Numbered from the stretch's first letter, positions 44,460 through 54,971 are shown. The stretch is DNA of 64,000 bases from Aquimarina sp. BL5 (GCF_003443675.1 NZ_CP031963.1:1511501-1575500), one strand, 5' to 3'. Notes: a model not told the origin generated them from the sequence alone. A program made the numbers and translations.

Positions 44460-45254
44460 GTGAAAAGAATAGCCATAATACTAGTCTTAGCTTTAGCTGT
44501 ATGTTGTAAAAGCGAAGAAAATAAGAATTCTGAAAAAGCAGTTGTTGATACAAAAGAACAACTAATAGGTATAAAAAAAGAAAAAAAAGATCATCAAATA
44601 CGAGAAATAAAAAAAGCCGAAATAGCTCCAAACTTAGATGGAGATATGAACGACCCCATATGGAATCAAACACAGTGGCATCCAATGGATCAAAACTGGA
44701 TTGGAGAATTTCCAGATTTTAAAGATTTTTTAGGTAGATACAAAATGACCTGGACTCCAGAAGCACTTTATATCCTAGTAGAAATAAAAGATGATACTTT
44801 ATACGATCAACATAAGGATCCTTTAAAATTATGGTGGGACGATGATTGTGTAGAAATTTTTATAGATGCAGACAACTCTGGTGGCGAACATCAATATAAT
44901 AATAATGCGTTTGCATATCACATAGCGTTAGATGGCAATGTTGTGGATCTTGACTCTCAAAAAAAACCAGTGCTTTATAATAATCACGTGATAACCAAAC
45001 GCAAGACCGAAGGTGATGTTTCTGTTTGGGAGTTCGAGCTTACTGTATATGACCATACATATCAAGAAGGTAAAACAAATGATCCTGTTGTATTATCCAA
45101 AAATCAAAAACTAGGTTTTGCAATTGCTTATAATGATAATGATACTAGTAAAGAAAGAGAGAATTTTATGGGTTCTGTCTTTGTCCCCGGAGAAGACAAA
45201 AACCAAGGATGGATCAATGCAGATATTTTTGGAACAATTGTACTCGTTGAATAA
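44460..45254 (+). CDS. CBM9-like carbohydrate-binding lipoprotein
   Basis: 264 residues with a GTG start (44460). The lipoprotein signal ends LALAVCCKSEEN (either of two adjacent Cys residues could be lipidated). The mature part is one family 9-type carbohydrate-binding fold: IAPNLDGDMNDPIWNQTQWH at the start, the ligand-type stretch WWDDDCVEIFIDADNSGG, AFAYHIALDG and the closing WINADIFGTIVL. Comparable proteins sit on the surface beside glycan-degrading enzymes. It is separated from the amylase by a terminator but may serve the same starch function. The exact ligand is unknown. Confidence 0.8.
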   Translation: MKRIAIILVLALAVCCKSEENKNSEKAVVDTKEQLIGIKKEKKDHQIREIKKAEIAPNLDGDMNDPIWNQTQWHPMDQNWIGEFPDFKDFLGRYKMTWTPEALYILVEIKDDTLYDQHKDPLKLWWDDDCVEIFIDADNSGGEHQYNNNAFAYHIALDGNVVDLDSQKKPVLYNNHVITKRKTEGDVSVWEFELTVYDHTYQEGKTNDPVVLSKNQKLGFAIAYNDNDTSKERENFMGSVFVPGEDKNQGWINADIFGTIVLVE

Positions 45255-45843
45255 GTATTGAAAATATTTAAAACCATCATTGTACATATCTAAAATAAAA
45301 TACTCCTCATAAAATTCGGGTATATCATGACATCTTATCTTGGTAAACTCAAATAATTACAACTAAATAACACTGTAGTAACCGTCTAAATTGGAATTTA
45401 ATTAATAAAAAAATAAAGTAAACCTTATAACATTTTTAAAGAAAATGTTATAAGGTTTACTTTTCTTCATATACCATTATATTGATTTTCCACAAAGATC
45501 ACAAAAGAAACTCTTCACAGTCGATAATAAACGTCACTTCTGCCCTATAGTTAACCTGAATACTGTTTTAACTCTCTTTTCAAACGAATAATAAACAATC
45601 GGTAAAATAAACTAAAAAACCGCTTAAATACACTTATTTAAGAAACTTCACCGCATCTCTTTTTTGATTAAACAAAAGTTAATTATGGTTTAACCACAAA
45701 AATAATGCGTAAAAAATACTAAAAAATGTTAAAATTGTTTAAATTCGCAATCTTGAAAAAGAGTCCTAAATAAAAATTAACTAAAAAAAGTAGCCTTTTA
45801 CTTACATTAAAATTGTAAAATATTTTTTAAACCTACAAATCTT
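45255..45843. other. Intergenic region before susC
   Basis: 589 AT-rich bases with no coding frame. They hold the 22-bp hairpin at 45415, a smaller inverted repeat CTTAAATA/TATTTAAG (45623-45642), and TGGTTTAACCA at 45685-45695. The last is an odd-spaced relative of the TTGGTTAACCAA palindrome found before the fucanase-like genes. A TAAATTCG at 45740-45747 is near the -7 consensus (one mismatch) about 100 bases ahead of the susC start. Confidence 0.5.
45415..45463. terminator. 22-bp perfect hairpin, terminator-like
   Basis: Arms 45415-45436 and 45442-45463 are exact complements with a 5-nt loop, ending in TTT on the plus strand and on the minus strand. It could terminate the CBM9-like gene, although it lies 160 bases beyond its stop; at that distance an independent small repeat is also possible. 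Confidence 0.55.
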
Positions 45844-48800
45844 ATGAAAAAAAAACTACTCAAGTTTCATTGTGGAATAAATCTAAGTATAAAAAAAAGT
45901 AGACCTTTATTCTCTGCTGTTTTTATCTTATTATTCCTTAATGTTGCTAAAGGAGAAAGTCGTGTAAATGAAACGAACAATTCGGAACGATTTTCATTAG
46001 CATACAAAAACTCTTCTAAATCCACTAAGGTTTTTTTATTTCAAGCGGAATATGAAGTAAAAGGACAGATTACAGATGACAGAGGAATACCAATTCCCGG
46101 AGCTACAATCTCTGTAGTTGGAACACAACGTGGTGTAATCACAGATTTTGATGGAAATTTTGTTATTTCTGTTTCTAACGGAGAAACTATAAGAATACAA
46201 AATTTAGGATTTATAGATCAAGAAATCCTAATAACAGGAAATAAGAAAGAATTCTTCATTCAGTTAGAACCAGCAGTTGAATCTCTTGACGAAGTTATCA
46301 TAACTGATGGATATAGAAAAAGTTATAAAAAATTATTTGCTGGTGTTGCCACAAGACTTAATACCGAAGACATCAAAATTGATGGAACATCTGATGCCTC
46401 TAGACTTTTAGAAGGTAGAGATGCAGGAGTAGTTGTAGATAATTTATCTGGAACTTTTGGTGCTTCTCCTCGTATTAGAATTCGTGGTAATACATCTTTA
46501 AATGGCAACAATAATCCTATTTGGGTTGTTGATGGAGTCATTCTAGAAGATAATATCGAATTATCTCAAAATGAGCTAGGCTCCGGAGATATCAGCTCTG
46601 TAATTGGATCATCAGTAGCTGGATTAAATCCAGATGATATAGAATCTTTTTCGATACTAAAAGATGCATCAGCGACTGCCTTATATGGTGCAAGAGCAAA
46701 AAACGGTGTAATTGTAATCACCACAAAAAACGGTAAAAATGGTCCTTTAAAAATAAATTACTCTGGTAACTTCTCTTATAGATTAAGACCACGTTACGAG
46801 CAATTTGATGTTTTAAACTCGCAACAAGAACTTTCGGTTTATGCAGAATTAGTAGACAAAAACCTAATTGATCTTACTACAGCACAATTCGCTGAATCTT
46901 ATGGAGTACTGGGAAGTTATTTCAATTTAAGAGGAACAAATGATGTCGCTATAGGAGCTAATGGACAGTTATCTGATGATTTTTTCAGAAGATATCAAAC
47001 CGCAAATACGGACTGGTTTAAGGTACTGTTTACCGATGTAACCACTCTTCAAAATCATTCTCTAAGTTTATCAGGAGGATCTGATGATGCTTCATACCTA
47101 TTTTCTTTAGGATATCTAAAAGATGAAGGTATAACAATCGGAGACAGAGCTGAAAGACTTACTTCCAGATTAAAAAACACTTTTAAGATTTCTGATAAAT
47201 TCACTTTAGGCACGACCCTAGCCCTTAGTATTAGAGATCAAGTTGTACCTGGAACAAACAACAGAACATTTAACCCCATCACTGGTGAGTTTAATCGTGA
47301 ATTCGACATAAACCCATATAGCTACTCACTTACTAATAGTCGTAGTGTAACTCCTTATGATGAAAATGGAAATCTTGAATTTTTCAGAAAAAACTATGCT
47401 CCCTTTAATATAATAAATGAATTAAACAATAATCAGATTAATATTGACGTGGCCGATATCTCTGCTCAACTTGATTTAGATTATAAATTAAAAGATAATT
47501 TAACATTTAATTCTATTATAAATTACAGACAAGCTATCACTAGACGGGAACACGTTATTGGTGATAATTCTAATCAGGCGGAAGCATTTAGAGCGGATGA
47601 AGGAGTATTGATTAATATCAACCCATTTTTATTTCAAGATCCAGATAATCCTACCCGACCAGCTTATTCTATTTTACCAGAAGGCGGTTTAAATATTTAT
47701 AATGAAGATATCCTAAATTATTTTTACATCAGAAATTCTATTACCTGGAATCCAGAAATAAATTATGATAATCAATTTACTTTTTTGGTTGGACAGGAAA
47801 TAAAATCTTCAACCAGAAATTCCAGAGAGTATACAGGTATTGGTATTTCTTACGAAAATGGATACATTGTAAATACAAATCCTGATGCAATTGATCAACT
47901 GGCTAGTCAAAATGATCAATATTTCGGAATAAGTAATCTAAAAGATAGATTTGTAGGATTTTTTGCAAATGGTGGGTATACGCTGAAAAACAAATATATT
48001 CTAAACGGTACAATTCGATATGATGGATCTAATTTACAGGGAACTAGTTCTAAATCACGATACCTTACCAGTTATAATGTAAGTGGTGCTTGGAACATCC
48101 ACAAAGAAAATTTCATTACTTCCGATTGGATTAATCAATTAAGACTAAAAGCTACTTATGGACTTTCTGGAGGAAGAGGTCCATTAACAAGCGCTACATT
48201 GGATCTACGTAGTAGGGTTCCTCTACGACCAACGGATCAAGAAACTGTAATTGAAATTAATTCATTAGCTAATGATGATCTAACGTTTGAAAAACTTAAA
48301 GAGTTCAGTACTGGATTAGAATTCTCTCTTTTCGAAAATCGACTAAGTGGAGAAATAGGTTATTATAATCGAAACTCATTTGATTTGATCGGAATCGTAA
48401 AAACAAGTGGTGTAGGTGGACAAGCTTTCCAAAGTGGAAATTATGCAGATTTAAAGACAGAAGGTTACGAATTTGGAATTTCTACAGTAAACGTAAAAAC
48501 ATCTAACTTCCAATGGAATACAAACATTAATGTAGGTTATAACACAGAACAAATAACAGAATTGCTTTTTGACCCTACTTTAGTTCAATTAACACAACCA
48601 GCTGGAGCTCCATTTTCTGGAAGAGAGATATCTGCTTTATATTCAACTAGGTTTGCAGGATTAAATGAGTTTGGTATCCCTACTTTTTTCGATGAAAATA
48701 ATAATATCGTAACGAATATCAATCTTCAAGAGAGAGAAAATCTGGAACAAATATTGAAGTATGAGGGACCAACACAACCAAGAGGTGCAGGTGGTTTTAA

Positions 48801-49293
48801 TAACACATTTAAGTATAAAAATTTTACATTAAGTGCGAATGTTACGTTCAAATTTGATTACAAAATACGTCTGAACAGTAACTTTGGACCTACTTATACT
48901 GATTTCAACTCCTTACCTGGTGACTTAGTAAACAGATGGAGGCTTCCTGGAGACGAAAACATAACTAACATACCTGCTATCTTGAGCGATAGAACAATAC
49001 AAAACCAATTAGGTGCCGATAATGCTTATGATCTATACAACATTAGTGACGCCAGAGTTGCTGATGGTACATACGCTAGAATGAGATCGATGTCTTTAGG
49101 TTTTGATGTTCCAAAAAACTATTTAGAAAATTTAGGAATTCAGTCAGCACAGTTCAGAGTACAAGGAGAAAATTTATTCCTTATTTATTCCGATAAAGCT
49201 CTTAATGGCCAAGATCCAGAATTTTTTAATTCAGGAGGAACAGCCTTACCGGTAGCTAGATCATTTACATTTTCACTTAACGTTGGTTTCTAA
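45844..49293 (+). CDS. SusC/RagA-family TonB-linked outer-membrane transporter
   Basis: 1149 residues. After an N-terminal export region (about 1-40) come a carboxypeptidase-regulatory-like domain (about 68-140, EVKGQITDDRGIPIPGATIS) and a TonB plug (about 150-290). The plug carries the family signatures RIRIRGNTSLNGNNNPIWVV and FSILKDASATALYGARAKNG, then VIVITTK. A 22-stranded barrel follows, ending in the terminal Phe of SFTFSLNVGF. It pairs with the SusD protein 11 bases downstream to import a large nutrient in an energy-dependent way. The operon contains no glycoside hydrolase; a metallopeptidase lipoprotein suggests a peptide or protein-bound substrate. Confidence 0.95.
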   Translation: MKKKLLKFHCGINLSIKKSRPLFSAVFILLFLNVAKGESRVNETNNSERFSLAYKNSSKSTKVFLFQAEYEVKGQITDDRGIPIPGATISVVGTQRGVITDFDGNFVISVSNGETIRIQNLGFIDQEILITGNKKEFFIQLEPAVESLDEVIITDGYRKSYKKLFAGVATRLNTEDIKIDGTSDASRLLEGRDAGVVVDNLSGTFGASPRIRIRGNTSLNGNNNPIWVVDGVILEDNIELSQNELGSGDISSVIGSSVAGLNPDDIESFSILKDASATALYGARAKNGVIVITTKNGKNGPLKINYSGNFSYRLRPRYEQFDVLNSQQELSVYAELVDKNLIDLTTAQFAESYGVLGSYFNLRGTNDVAIGANGQLSDDFFRRYQTANTDWFKVLFTDVTTLQNHSLSLSGGSDDASYLFSLGYLKDEGITIGDRAERLTSRLKNTFKISDKFTLGTTLALSIRDQVVPGTNNRTFNPITGEFNREFDINPYSYSLTNSRSVTPYDENGNLEFFRKNYAPFNIINELNNNQINIDVADISAQLDLDYKLKDNLTFNSIINYRQAITRREHVIGDNSNQAEAFRADEGVLININPFLFQDPDNPTRPAYSILPEGGLNIYNEDILNYFYIRNSITWNPEINYDNQFTFLVGQEIKSSTRNSREYTGIGISYENGYIVNTNPDAIDQLASQNDQYFGISNLKDRFVGFFANGGYTLKNKYILNGTIRYDGSNLQGTSSKSRYLTSYNVSGAWNIHKENFITSDWINQLRLKATYGLSGGRGPLTSATLDLRSRVPLRPTDQETVIEINSLANDDLTFEKLKEFSTGLEFSLFENRLSGEIGYYNRNSFDLIGIVKTSGVGGQAFQSGNYADLKTEGYEFGISTVNVKTSNFQWNTNINVGYNTEQITELLFDPTLVQLTQPAGAPFSGREISALYSTRFAGLNEFGIPTFFDENNNIVTNINLQERENLEQILKYEGPTQPRGAGGFNNTFKYKNFTLSANVTFKFDYKIRLNSNFGPTYTDFNSLPGDLVNRWRLPGDENITNIPAILSDRTIQNQLGADNAYDLYNISDARVADGTYARMRSMSLGFDVPKNYLENLGIQSAQFRVQGENLFLIYSDKALNGQDPEFFNSGGTALPVARSFTFSLNVGF

Positions 49294-49304
49294 AAATTAA
49301 AAAG

Positions 49305-50783
49305 ATGAATAAATATAAATTAACACCATATAAAATTCTGGTTTCTTTTATTTTGTTATTCACATCATGTGATGACTATTTAGACGAATTACCAGATGAC
49401 AGATTAGAACTAGATTCTGTTGAAAAAGCCGCAAAAGTAGTTGCAGATTCTTACTCTCAAGGAAGTTATGCTTTTACAGATATGTATACCGATTTAGCGG
49501 GTCCTACTGGAATAGAAAATGAAGGCGTGGTAGCAAACGCAGGAGGTAACTTTATCGATCAAAATTCACTTCAATTATATACTTGGGAAAATGTAGACGG
49601 AATTACCCAGGATACACCCACTTATTTTTGGGACAGATCTTATGAAGCAATTGCTCAAACTAATGAAGTATTAGCTGTAATAGATGATTTACCTGGAAGT
49701 ACTGAATATAAAAACGCCATTAAAGGAGAAGCTTTACTATCTAGAGCTTATAGCCATTTTATGTTAGTTAATGTCTTTGCTTTACACTATGATCAAAATG
49801 CGTCTACAAATTTAGGTGTACCATATGTACTCAAGCCAGAAACAAGATTTCTTCCAGATTATGAAAGAAATACAGTGGAAGAAGTTTATGATTTAGTAGA
49901 AAAAGATCTTCTAGAAGGATTATCTCTAATAGATGATCAGTTTTTCTCTGGATCAAAAAAATATCATTTCACGAAAAAAGCTGGACTAGCTTTTGCTTCA
50001 CGTTTTTATCTTTGGAAGAAGGATTATATCAATTGTATAAAATACAGTGACCTTTTCTTTGATGGAAATCCAGAGCTGTATGTAAAAAAATACGATGAGC
50101 TACAAGGATCCACCTACAATGATATTGCCGATAAATACAATGAAACGACCGACGATAGTAATGTATTGGTTATACAAAAATTTAGTAATCACCAAAGAGT
50201 AGGAATAGGCTTTAGACTTAACATTACTGATTTAGGAAGATTGTTTGATAATGCATTAAATACTTTTGATGAAAGAATCTCTACAGGTATCTGGAATGTA
50301 GGGACAGATGCGAGATATACTGCTAGATTAAGAGAATATTTTTTCAGAGAAAATTTAAGTTCTAACTCTGGATTACCTTATCACATTTCTATAGAATTAA
50401 AAGGTGAAGAAGTTCTATTAAATCGCGCAGAAGCACAACTATTCACAGGAGCCCAGAACGAAGCTTTGTCAGACATCAATGTGCTAGCAAGACTGAGATA
50501 TAACAATCAAGAATACAGCGACATTAATCAGTTAATTACTTATTATAATGCCACTGATGGAATTGATGCAATCGAACAACTAATTCTTGATGAAAGAAAA
50601 AAAGAATTTTGGGATCACGGTCTTCGTTGGTTTGATATAAAAAGATTTAATCTTTCTATTTCACACACATTACCTGAAAATCTTGGTGGAGAGACATTCG
50701 AACTCACTGCAAATGATTTAAGAAAAGCAATTCAAATTCCAGATAGTGCAATTGATTTTGGAATCACACCTAATCCTAGATAA
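49305..50783 (+). CDS. SusD/RagB-family nutrient-binding lipoprotein
   Basis: 492 residues, lipoprotein signal ending LLFTSCDDYLDELPDDR (Cys22), the usual SusD opening. TPR-like helices are recognisable (AIKGEALLSRAYSHFMLVNV), and the C-terminal RagB/SusD region has LILDERKKEFWDHGLRWFDI followed by KRFN. It forms the lid over the SusC channel at the outer membrane. Second gene of a four-gene operon. Confidence 0.95.
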   Translation: MNKYKLTPYKILVSFILLFTSCDDYLDELPDDRLELDSVEKAAKVVADSYSQGSYAFTDMYTDLAGPTGIENEGVVANAGGNFIDQNSLQLYTWENVDGITQDTPTYFWDRSYEAIAQTNEVLAVIDDLPGSTEYKNAIKGEALLSRAYSHFMLVNVFALHYDQNASTNLGVPYVLKPETRFLPDYERNTVEEVYDLVEKDLLEGLSLIDDQFFSGSKKYHFTKKAGLAFASRFYLWKKDYINCIKYSDLFFDGNPELYVKKYDELQGSTYNDIADKYNETTDDSNVLVIQKFSNHQRVGIGFRLNITDLGRLFDNALNTFDERISTGIWNVGTDARYTARLREYFFRENLSSNSGLPYHISIELKGEEVLLNRAEAQLFTGAQNEALSDINVLARLRYNNQEYSDINQLITYYNATDGIDAIEQLILDERKKEFWDHGLRWFDIKRFNLSISHTLPENLGGETFELTANDLRKAIQIPDSAIDFGITPNPR

Positions 50784-50791
50784 TATTAGAC

Positions 50792-51718
50792 ATGAAGAAA
50801 ACAAATAATTTTATAAAAAAGCTTTTTACAATCTCTTTATTAAGTATTACACTAATTAGCTGTGAAAGAGAAAAAAGCATTACTGCCGAAAGTATTTTCG
50901 AACAAGAGCAAGAATCGACTGATCCTCTAGATATCTATTTAAAAGAAGAGTTTAGAGATCCTTATGGAAGTGTTATCATTTATAAATTCGTAGATCGCTA
51001 TATCGATGTTAACAGAACCGCAATACCACCAAGAAGAGATGTTGTAAGACCTGTTGCAGAATTAATAAAGCAAGCGTGGATTGAACCATACAATATGGGA
51101 TCTGAAGAAGGAGAAGATTTTTTGAAGAGATATTTTCCAGCAGAGATTGTATTTTTAGGTTCGCCATTATATAATGGAGATGGAACCATTACTCTTGGTA
51201 CAGCAGATGCTGGTGTAAGAGTTACTTTGACTCAGGTTAATGATTATAGTCCTGATAACAATGAATGGATTATACAATCATTTAGAACATTACATCACGA
51301 ATTCGCTCACATCATAGATCAAAATTTCAACTTTGATGTAGAATCATTCTATGAAATCTCAGGAGAAGATTATACTTCCCCAGGTACTTGGACAACCTTA
51401 ATTTTTGGAAGTGAAAATAGCACTCAATCCATAAATAATGCGATTTCACGCGGTATGGTCACACCTTATGGTACTTCATCTGTAGCTGAAGACTTTGCAG
51501 AGATCGTTTCCAGAATAATTACAACAGATCCAGTTGAATTCGAAAATACATATTTGACTTTGGAAAGTTGTTCAGGTGGAGATGAAGATTGTTTTCAAAG
51601 AAATATTGGACGTCAAAGAATTCAGGAGAAATACAATGCTGTATTACGGTACATGAAGGAAGATGTTGGTATTGATTTATTAATAGTGAGAGACGAATTT
51701 TTAAATACCCTTAATTAA
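50792..51718 (+). CDS. Putative zinc metallopeptidase lipoprotein (SusD-associated, Mx1-type)
   Basis: 308 residues, lipoprotein signal ending TLISCEREK (Cys24). The HExxH zinc motif is present as TLHHEFAHIIDQ (near residue 170), followed about 60 residues later by SSVAEDFAEIVSR, which may supply the third ligand. Length, motif and position after susCD match the putative zinc-binding metallopeptidase family (PF15890-like) frequently encoded with SusC/SusD and DUF4302. It probably acts at the cell surface on the substrate of the transporter. Confidence 0.88.
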   Translation: MKKTNNFIKKLFTISLLSITLISCEREKSITAESIFEQEQESTDPLDIYLKEEFRDPYGSVIIYKFVDRYIDVNRTAIPPRRDVVRPVAELIKQAWIEPYNMGSEEGEDFLKRYFPAEIVFLGSPLYNGDGTITLGTADAGVRVTLTQVNDYSPDNNEWIIQSFRTLHHEFAHIIDQNFNFDVESFYEISGEDYTSPGTWTTLIFGSENSTQSINNAISRGMVTPYGTSSVAEDFAEIVSRIITTDPVEFENTYLTLESCSGGDEDCFQRNIGRQRIQEKYNAVLRYMKEDVGIDLLIVRDEFLNTLN

Positions 51719-51737
51719 TAATACAAAACATAATAAT

Positions 51738-53057
51738 ATGTTACGAAATATAAAAATCAATTCATTGTTGTTTTTACTATTAGCAGTTTTTGCATGTAGT
51801 GACGATGATGTTCAACCTTTATTCGAACAAGATTCTGATACAAGAGTGAATCTATTATTAGAATCATATCGCGAGACCTTACTAAATTCAGAATTTGGAT
51901 GGAAAACCGTTTATCAGCCAGGAACTAATTTTGGAGGAAACAATATTTACTTAAATTTTAATGAAGATAATACAGTAGATATCGTTTCTGACGTATTAGG
52001 AGGTCAAAATGATTTAGAAACAACTTTTAGAGTAGGAATTAGCCAATTCCCCGAATTAGTATTCGAAAATTACACTACTTTCCATGCTTTATTTGAAGCT
52101 CAAAATTTTAGTCTAGGCGCGGAATTTGAATTTATTTTTGAGGAAGTTAACGAAGACCGAATCAAATTTAGAAGTAAAACTGATATTTCTAATCCAACAG
52201 AAATAATTTTTGAAAAAGCAACAGCAGAAGATAGAGATAACGTAGAAAGCTTAAGAGCGTTTTACACTCAATTAGAAGATGAGAACAATACTTTTAGATT
52301 TATTAGAAATCTAGTAGTCTTAAATGAAGCTAATGAGATTTTGTATAACAGAACCTTTACCTATTTTGATGATTTAGAAAGAACAGCTGGTGTAACTAGC
52401 TTTAATGCAGAAACAGGAGAGATTTCTACAGAAATATTACCAATAAATGTAACAACAGATGGGTTTAATTTTTTAGAACCTTTAATCCTTGGAGATTTAA
52501 GTATTTCCTCTTTTATTTATGACCAAGACCTTGGCACCTACACCTCTACTGATAGTGGTGTTACTACAATAATTGGATATGACTTAGCTACTGTAGCTAC
52601 TGAAATAATTCCTGAACTTGCTTCTGCTGATGTAAATTCCTTTGGATTAGATTTTTCAACATATTCATATTTCGATGAATCTTTTGGTAGTAGTTTTCTT
52701 AGTCAAACTTCAGAGAATTTTATAAATCTGGCTAAAGTAAGTGATCTTTTTAGAATAGATATGGTTCTTGATGATCCGAACTTTTCTAACCAATCATATT
52801 TCATTTTCAATATGAATGATGGAAGTTTCAATTTCGCAACATTTACCAGAGAAATAATAGCGAATGAAAGAGTAGTTTTTACATTTTCTGAATTCTTTGG
52901 AGACTCAGATGGTCTTATCAATATATTCGCACTACTATTTAGTACCGACGGGTTTTATATTACTCAAACAGATGAAAGTACATTTGCTTCAAATCCTTCA
53001 TATAAATTCACAAGTGTAATTGCCCCTAATCTTAATTTCTCTGTATACGGACTGTAA
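51738..53057 (+). CDS. DUF4302 family lipoprotein
   Basis: 439 residues, lipoprotein signal ending AVFACSDDD (Cys20). The early segment RVNLLLESYRETLLNSEFGWK and the beta-rich remainder match DUF4302, which in Bacteroidota genomes travels with susC-susD-metallopeptidase sets. It is the last gene of this operon, 19 bases after the peptidase, and is followed by a strong terminator. Role unknown; likely an additional surface binding protein. Confidence 0.82.
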   Translation: MLRNIKINSLLFLLLAVFACSDDDVQPLFEQDSDTRVNLLLESYRETLLNSEFGWKTVYQPGTNFGGNNIYLNFNEDNTVDIVSDVLGGQNDLETTFRVGISQFPELVFENYTTFHALFEAQNFSLGAEFEFIFEEVNEDRIKFRSKTDISNPTEIIFEKATAEDRDNVESLRAFYTQLEDENNTFRFIRNLVVLNEANEILYNRTFTYFDDLERTAGVTSFNAETGEISTEILPINVTTDGFNFLEPLILGDLSISSFIYDQDLGTYTSTDSGVTTIIGYDLATVATEIIPELASADVNSFGLDFSTYSYFDESFGSSFLSQTSENFINLAKVSDLFRIDMVLDDPNFSNQSYFIFNMNDGSFNFATFTREIIANERVVFTFSEFFGDSDGLINIFALLFSTDGFYITQTDESTFASNPSYKFTSVIAPNLNFSVYGL

Positions 53058-53079
53058 TAAAGAGAATTAGCCTATTTTT

Positions 53080-53112
53080 AAAATCTTCGGGAAATTTATT
53101 CCCGAAGATTTT
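53080..53112. terminator. Bidirectional terminator
   Basis: A perfect 14-bp stem AAAATCTTCGGGAA (53080-53093) with its complement (53099-53112) and a 5-nt loop, between the DUF4302 gene and the convergent GH15 gene that ends at 53166. Confidence 0.9.
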
Positions 53113-53165
53113 AATTTCATAAAAGAACTGTATAAAATTTACAGCTTTCATTATTTAATTGATTT

Positions 53166-54971
53166 TTATTGTTCCACTACTTTCTTAAGCTTTTGTTCAC
53201 TAGTTATTCCTTTAGAAAAATTAACTGCTGTTTCTATTAGCGCCAAATGAGAATATGCTTGGGGAAAATTCCCTAATAATCTTTTAGATTTAAAATCAAT
53301 ATCCTCGCTAAACAATCCTAAATGATTACTATACGATAATAACTGATCGAACATTAATTTTGCTTTTTTTGTCTCTCCTATTTTATAGAGGCTATTAATA
53401 AACCAAAAACTACAAATAGTAAAAGAAGAAGATGGTAATCCAAAATCATCTTTGTTTTTATAACGGTACAACAATCCGTCATTACATAATTCTTTTTCCG
53501 TAGCTTTTACAGTACTTATAAACCTAGGATCCATAGGTTCTATGAATCCGTAAGATTCCATTAATAAAGTAGAAGCATCAAGATCTGAAGAACCATAAGA
53601 CTGTGTATATGCTTGTACTTCTTCGTTCCAGGCATTTTCATAAATATCATTATAGATCCGATCTCTTAGTTCAATCCACCTAGGATTATTACTTGTCTTC
53701 CCTATTAGTTCTCCTATCTTTATTGCTCTGTCTACAGCGACCCAACACAACAATTTAGAGAATGTAAAATGTCTTTCTTCAGTTCTGAACTCCCAAATAC
53801 CTTTATCTGGTTTTTCCCAATTAACGTTAACAATATGAACAATACTTTTACTAATCGTCCATAAGCTCTCACTGTTATCAAGATCACAGTCAAATTTCAC
53901 AAACTGTTGATATATCACATTCATCAAAATACCATAAATATCATTTTGCTTTTGATGAAAAGCTGCATTTCCAATTCTTACCGGACTGGAATCCTTATAA
54001 CCGCTTAAATGGTCAAGTGTCTTTTCAGTAAGATCTTTTTCTCCATTGATTCCGTACATGATCTGTATTTTTTCATCTTTATCCGGAATAATGTCAATAA
54101 TAAACTGAAGAAAACGCTGTGCTAATCTTTTATGCCCTAAATCAGAGATCACTTTAATTACCATGGATGCATCTCTAATCCAGCAAAATCTATAATCCCA
54201 GTTACGAACTTCACCAATAGTTTCTGGTAATGATGTCGTGGCAGCGGCTAATACAGCCCCAGATTTTTCATAACTTAATAGTTTAAGCACCAAAGCACTT
54301 CTCAAAATTTGATCATTATACACCTTATAAGAAGTAGTATTTTCACTCCAATTTAGCCAGTATACTCTCGTACGTTGTAATTTTAAATAACAACGTTCCA
54401 TAGATTGTTCTAACAATTTTTCGTGATAACTAATTATAAAATAGGCGTGAGTCGTTAATTGAATTTCTTCTCCACTAAGAATAGCTTCAGAATTGAGGTC
54501 TGAGTATAGATATAAAGTATCATACTTATCCTCATCCGTTATGCTTTTAATATAATTATCTGTTGTTTTAAAATAAGTCTCTTCCTTCGCATATTCTAGT
54601 TTAGGATTATATTTTACTTTAAAAACCGGTGCTCCAGAAATATGTTTTATATAACGAATAATATCAGGCGGTGCATAAAAAGAGCCATCTGCTTCTTTAT
54701 ATCGAGGCATGAAATCAATACTCTCAAACACATCGTTTCCGTTTTTAAATTCGGTTACAAGAATATTCGTTTTAGCAATATACTTTTGAGAAATGGTATA
54801 TGCCGAGGAAACCAAAATTTCAAAAGAACCTCCTTTTTTATCATCAAGAATTTTTGCAAAAACAGAAGAAGAATCAAAGTTTGGCAAACAACACCAATCA
54901 ATTGATCCGCTTTTTGAAATCAACGCTGCACTTTTACAATTTCCAATAATTCCGTAGTCTAAATTATTCAT
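53166..54971 (-). CDS. Glycoside hydrolase family 15 protein (trehalase/glucoamylase-like)
   Basis: 601 residues. The opening LDYGIIGNCKSAALISKSGS, then IDWCCLPNFDS, is the trehalase/glucan 1,4-alpha-glucosidase-like N-terminal domain. The (alpha/alpha)6 barrel has WDYRFCWIRDASM, LLCWVAVDRAIKIGE and SSSFTICSFWFINSLYKIG. No signal peptide, so it is cytosolic. It is divergent from the trehalose synthesis gene 92 bases away, so trehalose turnover is the likeliest role; glucoamylase activity cannot be excluded. Confidence 0.9.
   Translation of the reverse strand: MNNLDYGIIGNCKSAALISKSGSIDWCCLPNFDSSSVFAKILDDKKGGSFEILVSSAYTISQKYIAKTNILVTEFKNGNDVFESIDFMPRYKEADGSFYAPPDIIRYIKHISGAPVFKVKYNPKLEYAKEETYFKTTDNYIKSITDEDKYDTLYLYSDLNSEAILSGEEIQLTTHAYFIISYHEKLLEQSMERCYLKLQRTRVYWLNWSENTTSYKVYNDQILRSALVLKLLSYEKSGAVLAAATTSLPETIGEVRNWDYRFCWIRDASMVIKVISDLGHKRLAQRFLQFIIDIIPDKDEKIQIMYGINGEKDLTEKTLDHLSGYKDSSPVRIGNAAFHQKQNDIYGILMNVIYQQFVKFDCDLDNSESLWTISKSIVHIVNVNWEKPDKGIWEFRTEERHFTFSKLLCWVAVDRAIKIGELIGKTSNNPRWIELRDRIYNDIYENAWNEEVQAYTQSYGSSDLDASTLLMESYGFIEPMDPRFISTVKATEKELCNDGLLYRYKNKDDFGLPSSSFTICSFWFINSLYKIGETKKAKLMFDQLLSYSNHLGLFSEDIDFKSKRLLGNFPQAYSHLALIETAVNFSKGITSEQKLKKVVEQ

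Noticed and set aside
33692..53057. One single polysaccharide-utilisation locus joining the fucanase-like genes, amylase and SusC/D
   Set aside because: Strong terminators and intergenic regions of 0.6-1.2 kb separate the units, no sulfatase is present, and the SusC/D operon carries a peptidase. They may be neighbours without being one system.
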